A stretch of 64,000 nucleotides of DNA from Favolaschia claudopus. Its lineage: Eukaryota > Basidiomycota > Agaricomycetes > Agaricales > Mycenaceae. The first letter of the stretch is position 1, and the number at the start of each line of letters is the position of its first letter. Of this stretch, positions 21,601 to 32,619 are shown one piece after another. The notes beneath the pieces are model-generated. The model was given only the letters and a program-made list of their open reading frames with translations. It was not told the DNA's origin and ran no database searches. The position numbers and the translations under genes are program-made. Location: assembly GCA_037176885.1 (NCBI GenBank), contig JAWWNJ010000086.1:868001-932000 (forward strand), in the 5' to 3' direction.

Positions 21601-21745
21601 GGAGAGAAAATACTACAAATTTGGCAAGCAATAAGCGGATCTCCGGTCACTTTTGTGGGCACAGAGTGTTATTAGCTCTCTTCAATTATTGCACAGCAGT
21701 GCAGTTTTGACACGTGAGATTGTGTAAGAAGAAAGCACTTGTGTG

Positions 21746-21868
21746 AAAAATCGGTCATTTCGAGGGCTTTATTTCGCCGGAAATAGCCTCAGATTGCCGA
21801 GAGTTTTACTCGCCGAGGGCATCGGCTTTAATCGGTCTGGCGACCGATTTGCCATCACCCTTGGAATG
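21746..21868. repeat. Diverged copy of the 3898-4197 repeat
   Basis: Shares GAAAAATCGGTCATT, GCCGAGGG and TTTGCCATCACCCT-GGAATGG in the same order as each 150-bp unit near 3.9 kb. Confidence 0.65.
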
Positions 21869-21873
21869 GCGGG

Positions 21874-22069
21874 GTTGCCGCCATTGGAGCCATTGAATGG
21901 CTACCGATTTCCGTATTAGGAAAGTTTGATGGGCTAAACTTTTATGTCGAAGTCAAGAAGAGCTATTTGGAATGAAAATTGGATGCTCAGACCGGGGGTA
22001 GCTTTCGTCAATACGCCGGAATTCGGGCACTTGCGTAGCCATTAGCCATTCAATGGCTGCATCGCAAAC
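21874..22069. mobile_element. GCCATT-type MITE, copy 1
   Basis: Nearly identical to 53341-53541 over its centre and right end, which is AGCCATTCAATGGCTGCATCGCAAAC. The left terminal repeat is decayed. About 200 bp and non-coding. Confidence 0.8.
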
Positions 22070-24017
22070 AGGCTAATGATGATTCACGCATCTGCGCATT
22101 CCCGGATTACAGTTCAAGTTTAAGAATCTCTGCACCCCAGCGAATCTAGCCGTTTGAAGTTGGTGTTCGTGACTGGTATAGTATCATTCCATCACGCAAG
22201 TCGAGCGTTCACGGTTATGATTTATGCATTCGTGCATTCTCGCGTCAACGTTCGGCTTGTTCAATATTTCTGCACCCCCACAAGCGGAGCGTTCGTATTC
22301 GCAGTTCATGTATTATTCCTGTGAGCTCCCGCATTTTTGCGGCGACCGACATCTCCAGATCGACTCTGCAATTCCCACTTCGCTACTCAAGCCCTCCGCT
22401 TCAGGGTGCTAGAGGCGAAGCGGCAGGCGCGCGCTGCTTGAGCGCGCTTCTACCGTCAAAATTGGCAAATCATCTTTCACGATCAAATATCACCGCACGG
22501 TTTCCCTCATGATCCACGCTCTATTCTTCGAAATATTCACGAATCATATTTGCATTCTCCGCCCTATCCATACTCAAGCCCTCTATCTCGACCCCTCGCA
22601 TTCATGTTCAAGACTCGCAAGTCCACGCAGTCCAATCTCGATGACGCACCACAATTCTTGGGATTTTGATTTCGCGATGTTCTCCGAGTCGCCTTCGCGA
22701 AATCACATTCATCTTATCGTATGTTTTCAATTTCAGTTCGCGTCTTAAAGCAAGATCTACGGTTGAAATTCAGCTTCCTATTCAAGTCTGAGAATTTAGC
22801 CCTTCAACCTTTCTGCTTAATACATCCCAATCTCTGCCATTGAAACTAAACCTTCATTCCCTCTAATTTTCGCACTATTGCATCAATGCCAAAGTGTTTC
22901 ACACTCAAACTCACACCGATTTTCCATCATGTTGCACGATCTCATCCCGGCCCAGTGGCTAACCATTCACACACACGCGTACTTATCTCTCACCTTTCAC
23001 ACTAGAGTCGGCGTCATTCTGATGTCTAGCCTCAGTAATCTCCAATCTCACGAATTACCTCACGTTTTATGACGATGTCTTCAGCGACATCTCGTCTGGC
23101 TACACTTTCCATTCGCATCTATGCTCAATGTTGCCTTCCAATGCTCACATCCACGGTTAAAGTGATCTCATTTCTTTCAAGGCTCAAATTAATATTTTTC
23201 CCCGCCATTCACATAAAATACCCCTTCCTGGTCAAGCATTTCCATTTAGCTCCCTGGGGCGTCCCTCAAGGCCTCTCTACTCTCTCAATACCGTCGCTTC
23301 GCATTTCTCCTTCGCAATTTGCTCATTGCTTTTCAACCATACCACATCTCGCGCTGATTCACTTGAATCCATAATTCCTCAAAGGCTTGCCTCTGTTTCT
23401 CTTTCCAATCCCCGAAGAGCATCAGTCTGTCACCCGCGACTTACATTCACACTCAAGCGCCTTCCGCGCACACAGTGCCTGACGCTAACGATCAAATACT
23501 TATTTCAAGCTCAGGTGATAACCATTTCACATTCAAGCTCACTCGGTGCACGTTTCAGTGCAGAACCTGATGCTCACGGCACCTCGCTGACATTCAAATT
23601 TCAATTCCATACGCTGGTTCACGGCCATTGTCACGTTACAAGTTATCAACCTTCAATTTAAACTGGCTTATCCATTAGAGTCAACCAATTTCTTAACGCA
23701 AATCCTGGCCATCAAAAAAATTTGACTACTCAGCATTAACAGCTACACCATTCACCATTACACGCACTCGTCGCACTCGCAATCTCCTAACGATTACCAC
23801 CCACCGACAGTTGTCTGAAGCCGGTTCAAACTCGAAGGCTTACCGTGAAAGAAACTGCTCCGTTTTGCGTTCCATTCTGCGTCCCTGATAGACGCGCAAC
23901 TTCACATCCTCTGGCAGCTGCCACAAGCAACTGTCTCACTACATTGAATGGTTTCTTCCCGGCCGTCAGCATCGTTTTTATGCCGTCAAACCACGATATA
24001 CAAGAGAACATCGTTTT
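22070..24017. other. Long non-coding stretch with recurrent TTCAAG words
   Basis: The + strand is pyrimidine-rich and carries many TTCAAG, CTCAAG and CATTCA words at irregular spacing. Reading frames of 60-111 codons have no recognisable motif. The same texture continues on the other side of LARD-1 (28065-28800), so LARD-1 inserted into one contiguous stretch. Confidence 0.4.
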
Positions 24018-24676
24018 TGTAAGGGCAACAGCTGCCAGGGCCTGAGGCCCGAGGTACTCAAGAGTCCAACAAGCACTGGGCAGAGGGAGAATCCTTAGTG
24101 GGCTAGCTACAACAAGAGGAAGAGTGTCTACTCACCTGGGCAGAGGGAGAATCCTTAGAGAACAGAGTAAGGAGTCTCCATGCCCAGGCGTCACAGTAAA
24201 AGTGCGCGTGACGCGTGACTTCTCACGGTGCGTGGGAACTATGTAGTAGCACAGCATCTATGATGTGATATCAATGATCAGATGATCCAACAGTAGCAGG
24301 GAGCCAGGGATATGCCCAGAAGAGGGAGGATCACAATACTGGTCCAGAGATCGTAGACCGACGAAGGCCCGAAGATACCCTGTGGTCCGGGGAGCGTGGG
24401 AAACCGGAGCCGGAGTCCGGAGGGCCGGAGCTCGGGGGTACCAGAGCTCTCGGAGGGCTAGAAGTCTGACCGGAAGACCAGTAGGGAACCGGGTTGCGCT
24501 GAGCACTAGCTGTAGGAGCGCAGGGTCGACAGGAGTCTGTCGAGGAGGGGAACGGGGGGTCGGAAGGAGGAAGGTGTGACAAAGGGGGAAGTCTGGAGGG
24601 AGTAGCGTTCCCAAGAAGGCTGGAGTGATGCAAGGAATAGCGGAGCGGGTCGGGGAAGCGGGGGGTTCCCCTGACA
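24018..24676 (-). repeat. LARD-1 LTR (left)
   Basis: 659 bp. Contains CTAAGGATTCTCCCTCTGCCCAG twice (minus strand, 24158-24136 and 24098-24076). The first copy is followed by GTGAGT, a good 5' splice site. The short ORFs over this LTR recur in all five LTR copies of the window and are not genes. Confidence 0.93.
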
Positions 24677-24840
24677 TCAGCCCCACTTCAGAATGTGGCG
24701 ACCCGACACATCCAAAGCAGAGAGCGCAGAGCAAACTCGAAGGGAAAAAAGACACAGCCCCGCTTCACGCTTCGCGACGACCCGGCGCGAAGTGACACAA
24801 AAGGGAGGGTGGGAGGGGAAAAAAAAGGTCATGCCTCCCT

Positions 24841-24893
24841 TGCCCACAGGTCTCCGTCATGCGCTCTTCGACCATTGAGCTACGGTCGGCGCT
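24841..24893 (-). other. tRNA 5'-half-like sequence inside LARD-1
   Basis: The minus strand reads GCGCCGACC-GTAGCTCAATGG-TCGAAGAGCGCATGACGGAG. GTAGCTCAATGG is a textbook A box and GCTC/GAGC forms a D stem. The T arm (GGTTCGA) is absent. Probably a captured or decayed tRNA half; a copy exists in LARD-2 (33443-33495). Confidence 0.45.
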
Positions 24894-25747
24894 TTGCCTT
24901 GTACACTGCTTCTCAGATGCCCAAGTCTTCAGCATGACCCTCAAGGAGTAGGCAGACATATCCTGTCCCGCCACTCCTTGATATTGTACTGGTCAGTGCT
25001 TAGGCTTGTACATCCTCTCAGCTGTCCAATCCTGCAGCAGTCCACTGACCCGCAGAGTGTGGCCAGTAGTCGCTACGCTCCTACTGTACTCTCTGCGCAA
25101 AGGGGGGAGAGTAACAGGTATGGAGCTCCAAATGTCGCTCCTGTAGGAGGAAGCTCCCTCTTGTCGCTTCCTCAGCTCTACCCCTTCCAGCCCACCTTCA
25201 CAGTGTGGCGCCTCGACACACACATCCGGTGGGGCCTATGGCCACAGCGGAAAAAAAAATTGGATGGTGGTCACAGGGTGCACTGGGAGGTTGTACAAGG
25301 GCTGGAGGTATCCGCCATGCGGTCTAGAATGTCGGGGCACACTGCACCGCACGTAGCGGACAGCAGCACCTAGCGGTGCAACGACACGGGGATAGAACCA
25401 AAACAACCGCCTTCCTGCTGCTAGCCAAGGTGTTACAAGCCGATCAACGGGATCGGCCATCACATGGTCAACTCAAGGCCCCAGTTCCCACCGGGGCTCG
25501 TAGAGAACGTAGCCGGACGGATATAGGCCCATGGAAACACAACATAGGGAGCGGCAGCAGGATGGCAAGGAAGAGTTGGTGGTTCAAGAAGGGCGCAAGG
25601 GATTGACACCGTGCCCAATGCCTAATAGGGCGGAGGCCAAGAGACGCTCCTAATGTTGCGGCATCGTGCACAAGGCTACCTTGATACACATGGCTGCGCT
25701 GGGTATTCCAAGATGCCGCAGGTCGAGGACACAAAAGCTAGCTCAAC

Positions 25748-26460
25748 CATCACGCACGTACCGTGACTAGGGGTGTGCGGAGGCATAACGTAGGGTAGCA
25801 GCGCAAACAATGGCAGGGCAAGGTACCTCGTCGACATGACATCCAGCCAAATATACCAAGACGCCGCAAGCCGGCTTTGAAGGCCGGCCATCACGCATGC
25901 ACCATGACTAGGGGTGTGCGGAGACGTAACGTAGGAAAGTGGCGTGAGTGGCAGGCCGAGTCAACGGAAGGAGGGGGGAGGACAAATGTGGTGGACGTAA
26001 GAGACCCATTAGTAACCCAATGCAGAGCATGGTGGGAGAAGGACCAGGAGCGGTTAGTGAAGGGGGGGGGGAGGAATGAGCCCCCCTTCACTGGATTTGA
26101 GACACCGCTCGCAGTGTCTCATGCGCAAGTCATCGTAGGTGAAGTGGACGAGGGACGAGCCCCCCTTCACCAGATTGGAAGACGAAGACGGCCATTGTGA
26201 GTAGGGTGAAGGGCGGCTTGAGAGACAAGCCCCCCTTCACCAGAGAGGTTCTACTGACAAGAGGGCGGAACACTATGCACTAGGTGGACATGGTGAAGAC
26301 AGGCGAGAGGAGGCGAGCCCCCCTTCACCAGGCAGAGTCTACCTAAAGTGCAGCGGTGCGCATGAGCAAGGAGCCCCACAGCGAGCATCACAGGGGGGAG
26401 GTCAGAATCAACCTTCCCACCTTGAAATCAAATGACGCGGCGTATGGAGCCCCCCTTCAT
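25748..26460. repeat. Internal repeats of LARD-1
   Basis: A 141-bp unit occurs twice in diverged form (about 25748 and 25889, sharing GACTAGGGGTGTGCGGAG). Five copies of AGCCCCCCTTCA follow near 26079, 26158, 26228, 26316 and 26448. The same array is present in LARD-2. Confidence 0.8.
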
Positions 26461-27405
26461 GATTGCGACCACGCAATACGAGACAACAGTATCAAGACGA
26501 ATCATGAATCCCCGCCGTCAACGCCACCGCTGCCGCGGGGACGCTACATTGGACAAACACACAGACGCCAGGACACAGAGTCAAGGGGATGGGATGGAGA
26601 GTGGAAGGGAAGGGTGCGAGTCAGACACCAGGCTGCAGAGAAGGCAGCGGATGGCCCCCAGCAAGCCCAGACATAAGCTTCCCGCTCTTGCACAAACGCA
26701 CGAGTACCCAGAGAAAGCAGATAAAGAGGTATAGTTGGCTACAGCCTGCACGATAGGAGAATCCTTCGAAGGAAGGGGGTGGCAACTGTAGCAGCTCGAC
26801 GAGCTGCCAGCAACGAGTTGCCCCGCCACCCAATCTCCATGCAGACTGCAGGCGCTCAGAGGTCCCTAGGCACCGGCGGACACCCCTAAGGACGGGGAGG
26901 CCGGGGAGATATGGACTTGAGCAACCTTGCAACTCTCGACAGTGCTCCCTCCAAGCCACACCCACAAAGGCAAGAGGAAAGGAAGCTCACCGGTCAAGAG
27001 GGGGAGTGAGACTCGAGGCCAGACGACACAAGAACAGGCCCAAGGTCACAGAGGGAGAGGGGAAGGAGTAGTCGAAGTGCCAGTGTGAGCCAGTGACGAG
27101 CAGTGGCATCTGGCACGAGCCTAAACGGCAGTTGGCCACACACAAGAAGAGGAGAAGTCGACGAGAGGTGGCAAATGCCGAGGAGGGGGTCCATGGGATG
27201 CAGGAGGGAAAGGGAAGAAGACTTTCAGTGGTAGACACACACACCATACTTGTGTTGCAGTCCCAAAACCCAAATCCTACACCAAGCCATGGGGCAGAGG
27301 CTACTCAGCGACCTCCATGCCCAAAGAATGCACCAAGATGGTCTGCTACTCTTGTGAGGACAGAGGAGGAGGGAATAGGGTCCGCTATTGGTGACTCTGT
27401 TCTGC

Positions 27406-28064
27406 TGTAAGGGCAACAGCTGCCAGGGCCTGAGGCCCGAGGTACTCAAGAGTCCAACAAGCACTGGGCAGAGGGAGAATCCTTAGTGGGCTAGCTACAA
27501 CAAGAGGAAGAGTGTCTACTCACCTGGGCAGAGGGAGAATCCTTAGAGAACAGAGTAAGGAGTCTCCATGCCCAGGCGTCACAGTAAAAGTGCGCGTGAC
27601 GCGTGACTTCTCACGGTGCGTGGGAACTATGTAGTAGCACAGCATCTATGATGTGATATCAATGATCAGATGATCCAACAGTAGCAGGGAGCCAGGGATA
27701 TGCCCAGAAGAGGGAGGATCACAATACTGGTCCAGAGATCGTAGACCGACGAAGGCCCGAAGATACCCTGTGGTCCGGGGAGCGTGGGAAACCGGAGCCG
27801 GAGTCCGGAGGGCCGGAGCTCGGGGGTACCAGAGCTCTCGGAGGGCTAGAAGTCTGACCGGAAGACCAGTAGGGAACCGGGTTGCGCTGAGCACTAGCTG
27901 TAGGAGCGCAGGGTCGACAGGAGTCTGTCGAGGAGGGGAACGGGGGGTCGGAAGGAGGAAGGTGTGACAAAGGGGGAAGTCTGGAGGGAGTAGCGTTCCC
28001 AAGAAGGCTGGAGTGATGCAAGGAATAGCGGAGCGGGTCGGGGAAGCGGGGGGTTCCCCTGACA
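27406..28064 (-). repeat. LARD-1 LTR (right)
   Basis: 659 bp, same ends as the left LTR, followed by target duplication GTTTT. Confidence 0.93.
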
Positions 28065-28862
28065 GTTTTCCCGATTAGCTTGTGTTGGCATTCTAAGAGG
28101 CATTTCACCGATATCCGATTAATAGCTACGCATTATCGAACCTGTCCTTCAAGTCAAATCCATACATTGAGGCTATTTGATTGCGCTGCCTTGATCAATT
28201 GTACTTTTTTTTCAAGGCATAATCCTCAAGAAGCCATGGTCAGTCGACGCACTCCAACTCAATACTCCAATACTTCCTCTATACATCCAATTCACGGGTT
28301 CTTCCTATTCTAGCTCAACCTCATAGATTTTCCTCGACTTCACGGAACGTGATTCCCTGGATCTTCATAAAGTTCATGCTTGCTTTTCCTTCGCGACCTT
28401 CGGACCTTCTTCAATTTTAAATTCCACATATCTTCCATCGGGCCTGAGACGTAATCATGGTACCTCTATATTCAATTACTCAAGATTACGGCGCGAACAC
28501 TTCAGATTCTACTCAAGTTCAACTAACAATCCCCTACTGCTCTCTATTCATAACCTCTTTCAAATGGAATAGTATCCAATTAAAGGCAACTACTTCCTCC
28601 CAGCTTATCACTCTCGAGTCTCGATAGTTTCATCAAGACACGTTTAACACCGAAATCCAATAACACACAGGATTACTTCTTGACTCCATCACGGCAGCGC
28701 ATTTCCGAACCTGATTGTCCCAAAACGCAATCTTGCCACTCCCGCATTCCACTCAACCAAGTTGTTTCGAATTTCATGACCCAAATCAAGTCAATTCAAA
28801 GCCGCCTTATGTTTTGGGTTAGCCGTGGGCCTGTGGGATCCCCTCGTCTGGGCGTCTCTTTT
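28065..28862. other. Continuation of the TTCAAG-rich non-coding stretch
   Basis: Same composition as 22070-24017; no gene seen. Confidence 0.35.
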
Positions 28863-29398
28863 TGGGTTCATCCTCGCGCATCCCATCACCCCACGACCTG
28901 GGCGCCAGCGGCGAAGGCTCATCGCCGCTGTGTGTTCCCCACACCCACATCTATGTGGCTGTCCCATTGCCGAAACGAACGAAGCAATGAACAAAAAAGA
29001 AACACTGTCTGAGCCTGGGAAGACAGTGTGCCGTTTTGTGATGCAGCAGAGAGGGGCCGATCTGATGTGACCTGATACGAGCTTCTCCTCTTCTTCTACC
29101 ACCACCATCGACTTCCCGTTCACCCTCTCTCGCCTCGCTAGAGCTCATCATTCACGACACTTTTGCTTCTCCCGCCCGCCCTACCCTTCATTTTTAAATT
29201 TGCCTGATTATTCGTTAACTTCAAAACTTTCCTCCATTTACAGAGGAAGCCACAGAGTGGGGCAATGGGTTCATCCTCGCACATCCCATCACCCCACGAC
29301 CTGGGCCTCAGCGGCGAAGGCTCATCGCTGTGTGTTCCCCACACCCACATCTATGTGGCTGTCCCATTGCCGAAACGAACGAAGCAATGAACAAAAAA
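28863..29398 (+). repeat. Two direct copies of a ~135-bp A-tailed repeat
   Basis: 28863-28998 and 29266-29398 share TGGGTTCATCCTCGC...CCACGACCTGGGC...CCCATTGCCGAAACG and both end ACAAAAAA. GGTTCATCC near the start resembles a B box. The A-tail and repeated occurrence suggest SINE copies or the 3' tail of a LINE. The second copy abuts the LINE RT fragment. Confidence 0.7.
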
Positions 29399-29399
29399 G

Positions 29400-29920
29400 G
29401 ACTTTTTAATCGGCTTTCCCGTATCCTTATCCATTTCGAGCCTGCCAACCAAGATGTCTTTCGTTCGTGAAGAGTTCGTAATTTCATGGTCAATCCATGC
29501 TTCCATCGAGAGCTTGACCTGATTCATGGCTTCTTTCACAGTGGCAACCTCCAAAGAACCAAAGATATCCAGCGTCACGGGGATGTACAATTTGGAAAGG
29601 ACAATCCGCAAGTCATTTATCCAAGAAATATTCCGCTGACGAGCGAGATTGATAGATTCTTGCAGCGCGTTCCACGCCGTTCGATCTTCATCCAGTTGAA
29701 CCCAGTAGCACAGATTTTTGAGGGCAAGATAGATGCGGCGGTAACGAATCGGCCAAATCCCCGTTTCGGAAAATAGAACTGCCTTCATTGAGCGGGAGCC
29801 AATTCCGAGCATTCGGCGCAAGAATTTAAGTTGAACCTTCTCAAGAAGCTGCAGACTTTTTGCCTCGATATCTAGGCAGACTTCGCACCCGGCCGTGAGG
29901 TATGGGTCCACGCGAGCCAT
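29400..29920 (-). pseudogene. LINE reverse-transcriptase ORF2 fragment (C-terminal region)
   Basis: The minus-strand frame reads LYMARVDPYLTAGCEVCLDI, then LEKVQLKFLRRMLGIGSRSM, KAVLFSETGIWPIRYRRIYLALKN and RQRNISWINDLRIVLSKLYI. This is the post-RT helical region of Tad-like LINE ORF2 proteins in Agaricomycetes. The RT catalytic palm and endonuclease are absent upstream, and the terminal zinc motif is cut off where the A-tailed repeat begins at 29398. Inactive fragment. Confidence 0.78.
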
Positions 29921-30690
29921 ATAGAGGACTGCTGAAGGGTGCGGGTTCCCACGCCCTCCATCTTATGGGCGACTCCCCCAAAGTAAATCATGCGCTGACT
30001 AAGCAACTTTCCCACCAAATCTGTGTCGATCAATCGAGTCCGCACTTTCTCGGAGTTTCTCCCCCTATATCGTTGAAGTAAACTGCTTGGAGTCTGCTTA
30101 AATATGATAGAAATTGAATCTGGGTCAAATATGATAGGAATTTGTGAGATTCAATGAACATCATACTGACTCGACTTACCTGCGATGACTCCCAAGGTGT
30201 GCTCCATACAATTAGTTATGCCATTTGGGCAGCGACTCCCATATCATGATTCATTAATCATTGTTCACTTACTTATATCGCCCGTAGTAAAGTAAAGTAA
30301 AGTACAGCACAGCACAGCACAGCACAGCAAAGTGAAGTAAACGAAGGGAAGCAGAGAGAACGGGGGGAAACATCGGGTGCAACTCAGATTCAACTCAGAA
30401 GTATTCACATTATTTCTGCGTTAAGGGCGTGGAGTAGGCGGAGAAGTGCATTTACCTGGGCAAACATCAGCTTTCTAGCCGCCAAACTTAGCTCTCTTCT
30501 TCCCTGTGTGTCGAGCTAAGTTTGATAGCAAAGGAAGAACACCAGTTTCAACTCGCCGGCCGTGTTTCGAGTTCCGCACATCAATTTCCGAAAGTCAGAC
30601 ACATGCCGCACATCTGCCGACGACTCAACCGGCAGACACGGCCCATCCACCGAGCTGTTCGGCTCAAGCCGCAGGAAGAACAGAACGGTA
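29921..30690. other. No gene; microsatellite at 30281-30345
   Basis: AGTAA and CAGCA repeat tracts at about 30281-30345. The left target site of copia A, CGGTA, is at 30686-30690. Confidence 0.5.
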
Positions 30691-30966
30691 TGATAGAATA
30701 CAGTAAGTATAAACTCAGTCGTGGAGGAAACGACTCGTGTATTATATACCTGATAGAATACAAGTAAGTATTAACTACCGGGAGAATCAGTAAACTGTAG
30801 GGACTGTAAGTAAGAATTCACATACCTCAGTCGTGGAGGAAACGACTGAGAAATGTGACGGTGACACGATACTACATAAGGAGCGTGTGACGCGTAACTC
30901 TACGGATAGCGAGTTGGAATATTAAGGAATGTACGGTAAGTAAACGGAATAATAAATACTTCAACA
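30691..30966 (-). repeat. Copia A 3' LTR (left) with intron and spliced copy
   Basis: In minus-strand order: exon1 30850-30826 (CTCAGTCGT...ACGACTGAG, a hairpin), intron 30825-30775 (51 nt, GTATGT, branch-like CTGAT, GGTAG), exon2 30774-30750, linker 30749-30736 (GTATATAATA), exon1 again 30735-30714, exon2 again 30713-30691. The second pair matches the spliced first pair except for a substitution and a one-base indel. Confidence 0.93.
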
Positions 30967-30973
30967 CTCCCCC

Positions 30974-32619
30974 TCAACGAGCATCCGGTCGGGGAGCCAT
31001 GCCCAACATCTTGACGAGAGTCTTGTGGCGTGGTGCCGGCAATGGTTTCGTGAATAAGTCGGCAACATTCACCTCCGTAGGGACGTAAACGGGGACGATG
31101 CAGCGATAGAGGACTGCTTCACGGATCCACCAGATGGCAATGTGGACGTGCTTCGTTCGAGCGGTGACTTCATCAGTATTGACAATCATCCGGATGGTGG
31201 AAGTATTGTCGATAGAAAGGGAAGTCGGTCCGGAAGGTAGTAGGAAACCAAGTTCGAACAGAAGAGAGCGGAGCCACATGATTTCACGCCCGACATGTGT
31301 GCCAGCGTAGAGCTCGGCTTCGCCAGTCGAAAGAGCCGTGGAAGTTTGCTTCTTCGCTGACCAAGCGATTAAGCTGGATCCGATGAAGACAGCATACCCA
31401 GATATGGATCGGGCGTGATCCTTCGAGTTTGCCCAATCTGAATCGCTGAAAGCGTGAAGAGTAAGGTCTTCATTGCCGCCTAGAACAAGGACAGAGTCGC
31501 GTGTGGTTTTGAGATATGCGAGGATCCGTTTAACGGCTTCCCAATGAGCTTCACCGGGGTTGGAGCTAAATTGCGATACGGCCTGGACTGCCTTCGTAAT
31601 GTCTGAACGGCATTGAACAGCGGTATGCATAAGCGAACCAACGGCGTGCTGGTAGGGAACGTTGGCCATGCGCTGGAGTTCTTCCGAAGTCTGAGGAGAT
31701 TGAGACTTGGAAAGCGGAGCGGCCGACGTGTTGACTGGCGAGTATACGAGCCGTGCATCCTCCATGCGATACCGAGCCACAATCGAGTCAATATACATAG
31801 AAGCGATGAAACAAGGAAATAGTGCGGTTCGCACGATCACGCAGGATTTCGAGGCCAAGAATGGATTTTGACTCTCCCAAGTCCTTGATTCGGACATGCT
31901 CGGAAATCTGCTTCTTTAAAAGTTTGACCTCTGCAACAAAGGAGCAGAATAATCCAAGATCATCAACGTGGGCGCTGATGATGGAAATAGCCTTCTCCAG
32001 GCGACGAATAAAGACGCACGGATCAGCAATGCACACCCGGAAACCAATCTTGACCAAAATGGAACGTAACTTTTGGTACCAGAGAAGTGCGGCTTGCTTT
32101 AACCCGTAAATTCCCCTTTTCAGGAGACAGACATAGTACTCCTTTCCACGAACACGATGGCCCTGAGGCTGTCGCATGTAGATAGGTGACTCGTCTGGAT
32201 CCGTCTCGCTGTTGAGAAAGGCGGAGTCGACGTCCACAACGTGGAATTCCCAGTCCAGCTTTGCAGCTAGGGTTAGGAGGTAACGAAGCGACTCTGACTT
32301 CACAACAGGAGCAAAAGACATCGAAAAATCGATACCTGGGCGCTGGGGTGTACCCTGAGCACATGGACGAGCTTTGTACTGAGTGATGGCACCAGTACTG
32401 TCGTGCTTCAAGGCATAGACCCAGAGCGAACCAAGCGGAGTCACACCGGGAGGTGGTGGGACAAGTTCCCATGTACCCATCCTCGCAATGCTATCAAGCT
32501 CGACTTCCATCGCGCTCTCCCACTCGGAACGATTGGGCGATTCCATCGCTTCCTTGTAGTTGCGAGGAACTTCGCCGGGACCAATGATATGAGCGTACTC
32601 AAATTCGTCCCAGGATTCC
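30974..32619 (-). pseudogene. Copia A pol: reverse transcriptase and RNase H
   Basis: Resumes at 32619 with ESWDEFEYAHIIGPGE after the LARD-2 insertion. RT motifs: YKEAMESPNRSEWESAMEVE, GSLWVYALKHDSTG, VDVDSAFLNSE (catalytic Asp), YGLKQAALLWYQKL and ISAHVDDLGLF (catalytic DD). A frameshift near 31790-31800 (expected one-base loss before YIDSIVARY) changes frame. RNase H follows with FSDSDWANSKDH, STGEAELYA and LSIDNTSTIRM, and the protein ends NVADLFTKPLPAPRH...GMAPRPDAR. The frameshift makes this copy inactive. Confidence 0.93.

Larger units (their letters stand above)
24018..28064 (-). mobile_element. LARD-1: non-coding LTR retroelement, 4047 bp, TSD GTTTT
   Basis: Two 659-bp LTRs (24018-24676 and 27406-28064) in direct orientation, each TGTAAGGGC...CCCTGACA, read as identical. 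The 5-bp target duplication GTTTT flanks both sides (24013-24017, 28065-28069). The internal 2729 bp encode no gag, protease, RT, RNase H or integrase. The purine-rich GAAGTGGGGCTGA next to the left LTR, read on the minus strand, suggests minus-strand orientation. I did not identify a primer-binding site. Size and lack of pol fit a LARD that moves with enzymes from another element. LARD-2 near 32.6 kb is almost the same sequence, so both insertions are recent. Confidence 0.93.

Noticed and set aside
24258..24755. 100-165 codon ORFs recurring at 24.3, 27.7, 32.9, 36.2 and 38.7 kb
   Set aside because: All are the same stretch of the LARD LTR. Repetition comes from the LTR, not from a gene family.
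24018..28064. LARD-1 as a host gene region with conserved ORFs
   Set aside because: Exact LTRs and target duplications on both copies. ORFs are short, overlapping and without domains.
29486..29776. 96-codon plus ORF over the LINE RT fragment
   Set aside because: Antisense of a clearly recognisable RT region.
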